Source of the DNA: Chelydra serpentina
Taxonomy: Eukaryota; Chordata; Testudines; Chelydridae
NCBI GenBank assembly: GCA_037349315.1
Contig: JBAIAC010000059.1
Span: forward strand, 10,916,001-10,980,000
DNA: 64,000 nucleotides
Direction: 5' to 3'
Below, piece by piece: positions 58,051 to 64,000 of the stretch. Within the stretch, counting starts at the first letter, position 1, and each line of letters opens with the position of its first letter. The position numbers were made by a program, and so were the translations under genes. Below the pieces are notes generated by a model. It did no database searches, was not told the origin of the DNA, and saw only the letters and a list, made by a program, of their open reading frames with translations.

Positions 58051-58304
58051 GTGTCTGGGGCGTGTAGTCTCTATGATCAGCTACGCTCAAGCTGGCATGC
58101 TCCCAATGCTGATCAAACAGGAAATGGGAAATCAAAAATTCCTGGGGCTTTAGCAGGGGAGGGGCTGTTTCCTGTGTACCTGGCTGCAGTGCAGCAGAGT
58201 TGAGAATGATCTCCAGAGCGGTCATAGATGAGCATTGTGGGACACCACCCAGAGGCCAATTAAGTCGAATTACACAACGCTGCGTCTGCACTACCTCACA
58301 GTCG

Positions 58305-58486
58305 AAGCGGGAAGCGGTGCGGGCCAGGACATCACTTCCTGCAGCTCCCATTGGCCGGGACTGGTGAACCACGGCCACTGGGAGCTGCGAGCGGCCGTAC
58401 CTGCGGACACTTAGGTAAACAAAGCGTCTCGTAGCCCGCCAGGGGCTTACCCTGAACAAGCCACAAACCAAGTTTGGGAACCCCTG
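58305..58486. mobile_element. Fragment of a palindromic hAT MITE
   Basis: cccattggccgggactggtg, ccactgggagctgcgagcgg, ttaggtaaacaaagcg, ccaggggcttaccctgaaca and the terminus gtttgggaacccctg follow the right half of a family related to 22859-23190. The left half is absent, and it abuts the broken end of the Harbinger element. Confidence 0.75.
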
Positions 58487-58515
58487 GAATAGAACCCCTG
58501 GGAACCCCTGGAATA
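58476..58515. repeat. 24-bp tandem duplication at hAT terminus
   Basis: gggaacccctggaata occurs at 58476-58491 and again at 58500-58515, duplicating the end of the hAT fragment with its flank. Confidence 0.85.
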
Positions 58516-58980
58516 TTTCCTGGAGACAGACTAAATTAACATTGCTGTGGCATATAAGGATGGTTGCCACAAAATTTGGTCCCATTGGCACCATATACTT
58601 CAGTGAAATAAATAGCCTACATTTGATCTCCCCTCAAAATCATTCAACACAAAAGGGACCGGGGAATTTCCACTCTGCCCTGAACCTAAAAGAATGGATG
58701 ATTGTCAGGTAAGGTATTTTTAAAAATCCTCTTCACGGGGCCCTAGCCACAGCTGGACTCAGCTGTGAGAGAGAGGCTCTTGATATTTGTACGTCAAACC
58801 ATTTTACACAATTATCATAGATAGTATCTACCACCTAGTGCTTATGTGAAATAATTGGCAAGTCAGGTAAAAGATCATACTTAACCAGTCCCAGATTGGA
58901 GGCTATATTGCGCTGTTAGGCAACATAACTCTGTTCTTTATAGTCATATCATCACCATTCTAGTTCCTATCATTGGGTTT
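58516..58980. other. No gene seen
   Basis: Unassigned DNA. Confidence 0.5.
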
Positions 58981-58990
58981 CACTTCACTG

Positions 58991-59197
58991 TATCAGAGGG
59001 GTAGCCTGGTTAGTCTGGATCTGTAGAAGCGACAGAGTCCTGTGGCACCTTATAGACTAACAGATGTATTGGAGCATAAGCTTTTGTGGGTGAATACCCA
59101 CTTTGATTGTGTTGCATCTGAAGAAGTGGGTATTCACCCACGAAAGCTTATGCTCCAATACGTCTGTTAGTCTATAAGGTGCCACAGGACTCTTTGT
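58991..59197. mobile_element. PLE-derived foldback element, copy 2 (207 bp, 10-bp target duplication)
   Basis: Same structure as 30201-30408 in the opposite orientation: gcgacagagtcctgtggcac at the left pairs with gtgccacaggactctttgtc at the right. The one-sided extension (tatcagaggggtagcctggt) is now at the left. The decamer cacttcactg is exact at 58981-58990 and 59198-59207. Confidence 0.92.
59118..59145 (+). ncRNA. Hammerhead-like core, all conserved positions present
   Basis: CTGAAGA (59118-59124), a perfect 6-bp stem gtgggt/acccac with loop attc (59126-59141), and GAAA (59142-59145). Then gcttatgctc can form a 2-bp stem III followed by a TC cleavage dinucleotide (59154-59155). Stem I pairing is weak (guug 59111-59114 with caat 59156-59159). 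Core intact, activity untested. Confidence 0.5.
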
Positions 59198-59207
59198 CAC
59201 TTCACTG

Positions 59208-61684
59208 TAGTGTCTATGTAGAGTTTTCAGTAAGCGAGGAAAATATGAGAATTTCAGTTCTTACTGATTTCCATTCTCTTATTCACAAATCCCTTCTCAT
59301 TTTAGTCAATCACATCCATTTCAAAAGAAAATGAATAGTTAGTACTGCAACATTCCTTGAAATGTTATGCCAAGTGGCTTAATTTTTTTTTTTTTAACAA
59401 AATCATAAATCTGGTCTTGAAACAAATATTGAAAGACAAGAGAGATTATATTGGGTGTGCATTCTCGGATATTCTAAGTGAGCTTCTGCTGTGGGAGCCA
59501 TAGAAACACACAGACTTTGCTTCCTCACCAGCCGAGCTATTCAGCCAGAAGCTAGGCTGATTACAAACCAGTTTTTGGCCAAAGACTGCTGGTACCCCCA
59601 GCAGAGATCTGCTGGAGGGTGCAGACTTAATTATAATGCATCTTCCCTACTGCTGCAGAACACTAATCCTGATTCACCAGAGTCCAAAGCCTTTGTTTGA
59701 TTGTGGAAACTATTTTTGGATTTTTCGAAGTTAATCCAGCTCTGAATTTGAGACATTTAGGTGTGGAAGCTCTGCACAGAATGCTGGCTCAATAATCTGG
59801 GAGTAGATTTTGGCCTGTAAGGTTCATACCTGTTGTACCTGTTGGTCTTTGTTATACCTAATCTCAAGGCCACTGGTTATGTTAGCAATATGTGCACAAA
59901 CAAGGTAGTGTAACAGCTTCAACAAGGGGCAGGCTCTAATCAAAACAAAATCATAGCCTATATAATTTAGGAAGCAACTTCTCTTCAAGAGGAAGAACCT
60001 TCAGATGACAAATACTACCAAATTAGGGCCATGTATTGATACGTGAAGGCATTCTTCAATCAGTATATATATACAATTATTTCCTGTCTCTGTTGTCTTG
60101 GTCTGTCTCCCTGTCAAGAATTCAGCATGTGTCCTGAATCCAACTCCCAGCAAAGAGAATGGAAAAACTTCCTTCAACTTCAGTGGGAGTTGCATTAGTC
60201 CCCATGTGATGAGGAAAAGGCCATATTAGTCAGGATCAACCAAATGCACCTGTCAATTCAATCTTTCATGAAAGGCCTCTCTCACTGAGTCTATACCCAT
60301 CAACTACTGACATTACAATCTTGTATGCAGGAGGAGGCCTGTTGCCCTGAAAGTATATTTCATCATTTGGAAAGGATATGAGACTAAAGCAGACACTGTT
60401 GGAAGATAGGTTTACTTTCTCTGAATGACCTTTGAAGGTCCCTGTAGCACCTCTACCTTTATAGGCTGGACAAAAATACCTCACAGAATGTTTCGACTTC
60501 TTGAGGCCCCAACTAGCAAGGCACGAGAGAGTGTTCATCTTCCCAAGTGCCTTTCAGGAATTTTTCTGTTCTCTGGTTCCTTGCTATCAGTGCGGAACAA
60601 ATAGTAAATATATATTAGCATTTGTTCAGAGTGCTAAGGGTGTGCCACAGGTTTCCATCTCAAATCATCTATCTAGCTTCTTGTTCATAATGCTTGCCTT
60701 ATAGGCATGACATCATTATAAATGAAAGAAAAATTATTTGCTCTTTACGTCCTTCAGGTTGGAGATTGTCTCTTTTCTCTGTTTGTCTAGTGTCCAGTAT
60801 AATAGGACTCTAATCCCAACTGGGGCCTTTGAGGGCTACCATAATACAGATATTTACTCCCAATCATAATGTTTCTGACTTTCTCAACATTGTTTGTGCT
60901 ATGGACTAGACAAATGGTAATCAAGAAGTTGTCATAATTTTGTTGTTCATGTCCCAGTACAATACAATACAAACCACTAGAGAAGGGCATTAAAAGATTA
61001 ATGGGGGTGGGGGTTAATATTGTCTACCAGAATTACTCTGTCCTTCACCTAAATTGTGGTCATGAAGCTTAGAGGGTCTTTGATTATGGACCTCAAACCT
61101 TCTGGAAACACAGGATCTGATTCTCATTCATATGAAAAACCCCTTTGGAATGTTTTCCTGATAAAGAGGCCTTAAAGTGAGTTAAATGTAATTTATGACC
61201 ACTATAGGGTCCCTTTACACTCCCAGGGCAGAGCTATATAAAGGGGTCATACTATAAAACAGAATCAGGCCCTACGAGACTGGCAGCTAAAGTTGGGTGA
61301 ACAAATGAATGAAAAATTCATTTTAAAAATTTCACTTTTTATTCTATTCACTGATTTTTCACAAGCAGATTGTGGTTTTCTTGAATGTCCTACTTTTTCA
61401 AAATTATTAACAGAAAACCATTTTTAAAAATAATTCTTGGCCAGCAGATTATTTGTGAATCATTCATTACAAATACAGATAAACCCCAATTATCCAAATG
61501 TCAAGTAGGATATCCATAGCAATCACATAATCAGAGTTTCAGCAATGCAAAATGTCTATATTTTATATAATCATAGTTCAGCTAGCCAGAGGTTTACCTG
61601 TATCTGATATACAAAATTTGGGCTATGTTCATTAGCGGTGCTTGGACAAAAGAGGATTTGATATATTGCTATTTTCATTTATTA
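59208..61684. other. No gene seen
   Basis: Unassigned DNA. cttcaacttcagtgggagtt near 60171-60192 is a half of an ancient foldback repeat. Confidence 0.45.
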
Positions 61685-61935
61685 TGTGTATTGCAGTGTT
61701 GCCTACAGATCCCATCTGAGATCAGGAACACATTGTGCCAAGCACTGTATATACAGTTAATGAGACAGTCCATAATCTGATTAGTTTATTATCTAAACAG
61801 ACAAGATGACAAAGGGTGGGAAGGGAAACAGAGACAGAGACATTCCTGCTCAATGTCGCAGGAATAACCAGATAGCCTGATTTCCAGTTCTGTGACTTAT
61901 CTCCTAGACCTTGTTGTCTGTCCTAGTCTGTAATT
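61685..61935 (-). repeat. MIR-like ancient element, antisense
   Basis: cacattgtgccaagcactgt, then agacaagatgacaaagggtg, then ggaagggaaacagagacaga follow the order of 33140-33320 and 14105-14350. Confidence 0.6.
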
Positions 61936-62394
61936 GGATGAGTGTAATTTTCAGAGTGACATTCCTGGTGTGAATATTCACAGTTACAAAATCAAAATCT
62001 GATTTCCACAAACATTCTCCAAAATTCACTAAAGGGCCTAGTTGCAAGCCCATTGAAGTCATTGCTTCAGGCCCACAATTAAACCCATTCCCTAGGGGAT
62101 TTGAGGAAGGGAAACACAAAAGGGTTGGGAATCAAAATGAATTTGTAAAAAAAATTCAAATGAATAGTCACAGATGGTCTGATCCTCCATTGCCCTGCAC
62201 TTTCTGTTGTCATTTGCATCCTTGCAAAATGGGTGCAAAACTCTACCTAATAGGAACAGCAGCATTTCATGATCATTTTGCTCAGATGTAAATGATGACA
62301 CTAGTTGCAAGGCAATGGAGAGTCAGGTCCAGAATTTTTCTCCCCAACTCTACTAGTACCTGTTAGGGCTAACATTTCAGGCTCAGTTCTGCAC
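61936..62394. other. No gene seen
   Basis: Foldback-type halves near 62030-62080 (gcccattgaagtcattgctt); otherwise unassigned. Confidence 0.45.
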
Positions 62395-62565
62395 AATGCT
62401 GAGCACACTGGCCTCTAACCAAGCAGAGCTCTTAAGCATATGCTTAATTTAAAGCATTCTGGGCTTGATCCTACACCAACGGGAGTTTTGCCTTTGACTG
62501 CAATGGGAGCAAGCGTAGGGCCATTTAAGTCAATAGGACTACCTATGCTTAAAGGGAAGCTTTGC
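62395..62565. repeat. Ancient foldback-type repeats
   Basis: cttaagcatatgcttaattt near 62431 and taagtcaataggactaccta, then tgctta near 62526, together with gggcttgatcctacaccaac, then gggagttttgcctttgactg, represent two overlapping old repeat types. Confidence 0.5.
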
Positions 62566-64000
62566 TAGATCATGGCCAGAAGGCTGAGCCCCTTGCAGAG
62601 TCAATTCCTTACTGTGCGGGTGTGGATTTGTTGATTCCTGTAAGCAAATAGTAAGTGCTGTTGAAAGTCTCGCTGGGTGCTCTAAATATGTTTTAAGTTA
62701 CCCTAATATAACCACGAGGTTGAAAATCTCTTCTCTCCACTCATTTACATTTAAGGATGACTATGGTTTTAATGAAGTAGAATATTGCAAATACTAATGG
62801 ATCTTAAATTGCTTATTCTTACCAAGAGGTACTCCAGATAGCACATTTGCCTCAAGTGATATAAAGTGATGAGTTAATTCATACACTTGTGTCAATTGCT
62901 TGAAGATACTGAGAATTCTCTACAGTGATATTACTGAGATGCCTTTTTTGCTCTACCTCTGTACCAGGAAGTGTCAGAGTAGATATTGCTGTAATCTCTC
63001 CAGTGTGTAGGGGCGAGGCCTGTGGAGGTCCTCCAAGTGCCACAGACATGGCAGCCTCCAGTTAGTGAGATTTTCTCTTCACATCCTTCTGCAGTTCCCT
63101 CTGATGGTGCTTAAGGTACTTAAGATTTTGACATATGTAGCCAATCTCCCACAGGATCACCAACTACCGTGATTAATAATTGGTAGAGTCTGTTTTAAGG
63201 ACATCATGTCAAACAGGGCACGCAAATCCCTTACCACATCCTGCACCAAAGTGGTGATCAGACGGATGTTTTTCTCCTCATTTTGGTGAATAATTCCACA
63301 ACCCATCTTACTCTTCTCCAGAAGAAGCCGTGGAAGGGGCAGCAAAATTTGGGGACATATTCATATCCCTCCGGCCTCTCTCCCTGCTCTGAGAACAAAG
63401 GTCTACAAGACAAGGGTAATGCTATAGCCTAGGAGTTTAGTATAAAGCAGAGCAGCATAAGGTAGAGCAAAGAGATGTCAGCCACTGTAATACACTGAAT
63501 ATGGTTTCCTTCTGAGTCTGGCATGTAGAAGACATAGCAGCAGAACACCTCCATGCCAAAGTTTGTGAGCATGCAGTTTATGCAATGGATTCCTACCCAC
63601 ATACCGCATGTGGGAATTTTCTGCCACACTAGCTTGGTTAAGATCACAGGACGGGGAAAAAAAAGTGGGGGGGCTGGAGTTGGGTTTTGTTTTTTTCACA
63701 TTGTGGCTGTTCAACTGAACGTTTTCTTTGCATCAGAATAATAGAATAAAGATGAGAGAACAGTGCTGATGTCCCAAAACCTGGCACCAAAGTTTATTTT
63801 TCCTAAGCAGTCTGAGTCTGAACAGTCTTGTCAGACAATGTCAATAGAGGTGAGAAAAAGATGAAACAATCACTGAATCTACTTGTGCTGGAAAATAAAT
63901 AAATGCACAAGACAGGGTAAGTATGTGGCCATTAAAAGTGGCATAACCCTGACTGCAAATTGAACACCCTCGTATGTATTTCCCAGTCTCAAAAGCTCAT
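62566..64000. other. No gene seen
   Basis: Unassigned DNA with overlapping short frames on both strands and no similarity. Confidence 0.5.

Larger units (their letters stand above)
54277..58301. mobile_element. PIF/Harbinger transposon with two convergent genes, right end broken
   Basis: The left terminal repeat gggcttggctacactacaaa starts at 54277 after taa (54274-54276), matching the TWA target preference of Harbinger elements. It carries a transposase relic (plus strand) and a two-exon Myb-like relic (minus strand). The genes converge on AATAAA signals at 55966-55971 (plus) and 56004-55999 (minus), 28 bp apart. The right terminal repeat is missing where a hAT fragment begins near 58305. 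Confidence 0.85.

Overview
The window is vertebrate nuclear DNA, most likely from a cryptodiran turtle. The evidence is the repeat set: a tRNA-derived SINE with a CR1-like tail (the Cry type of turtles), CR1 3' ends on both strands, a DIRS element, Penelope-like (PLE) tails, PIF/Harbinger and hAT transposons with many short non-autonomous relatives, and very old MIR-like and L2-like remains. A crocodilian or other archosauromorph is the main alternative. No host gene, spliced exon series, rRNA, functional tRNA gene or CRISPR array could be supported. The window reads as intergenic or deep intronic DNA, and every coding region I recognise is a broken transposon gene. Family names are from memory of conserved motifs and were not checked against a repeat library.

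Layout. 1-7200: mostly unassigned DNA, with a GC-rich degenerate block at 700-1346. 7200-13510: a CR1 relic, two elements of a 'gagctggt' terminal-repeat family, a Harbinger-type MITE, an L2-like fragment, a 425-bp hAT MITE and a GC-rich 597-bp hAT element. 13870-18230: two PLE tails, a MIR-like element, a second Harbinger-type MITE and a CR1 3' end. 18231-22125: a decayed DIRS element cut by a decayed hAT transposase gene. 22550-23200: an unassigned repeat split by a palindromic 332-bp hAT element with a perfect 8-bp target duplication. 27390-29450: a hAT element nested in a Harbinger-type element, then an L2-like reverse transcriptase relic, the second copy of the 400-bp hAT MITE and a CR1 end. 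29990-31338: the most layered locus, a PLE 3' end holding a 208-bp PLE-derived foldback (10-bp target duplication) and a 286-bp Harbinger MITE (TTA duplication), followed by a 148-bp hAT element (8-bp duplication). 31350-54270: scattered ancient foldback repeats, MIR-like pieces, tRNA-derived SINE fragments, three CR1 relics and long unassigned stretches. 54277-58301: a two-gene PIF/Harbinger relic with convergent transposase and Myb-like genes. 58305-64000: a hAT fragment, a second PLE foldback (10-bp duplication) and ancient repeats.

The genes here do not work together as a host system. What can be read is an order of insertions from target duplications and interruptions. The most unusual item is a pair of about 207-bp foldback elements made of inverted PLE tails, each with its own exact 10-bp target duplication, whose arms carry the conserved core of a hammerhead ribozyme (CTGANGA, stem II, GAAA).
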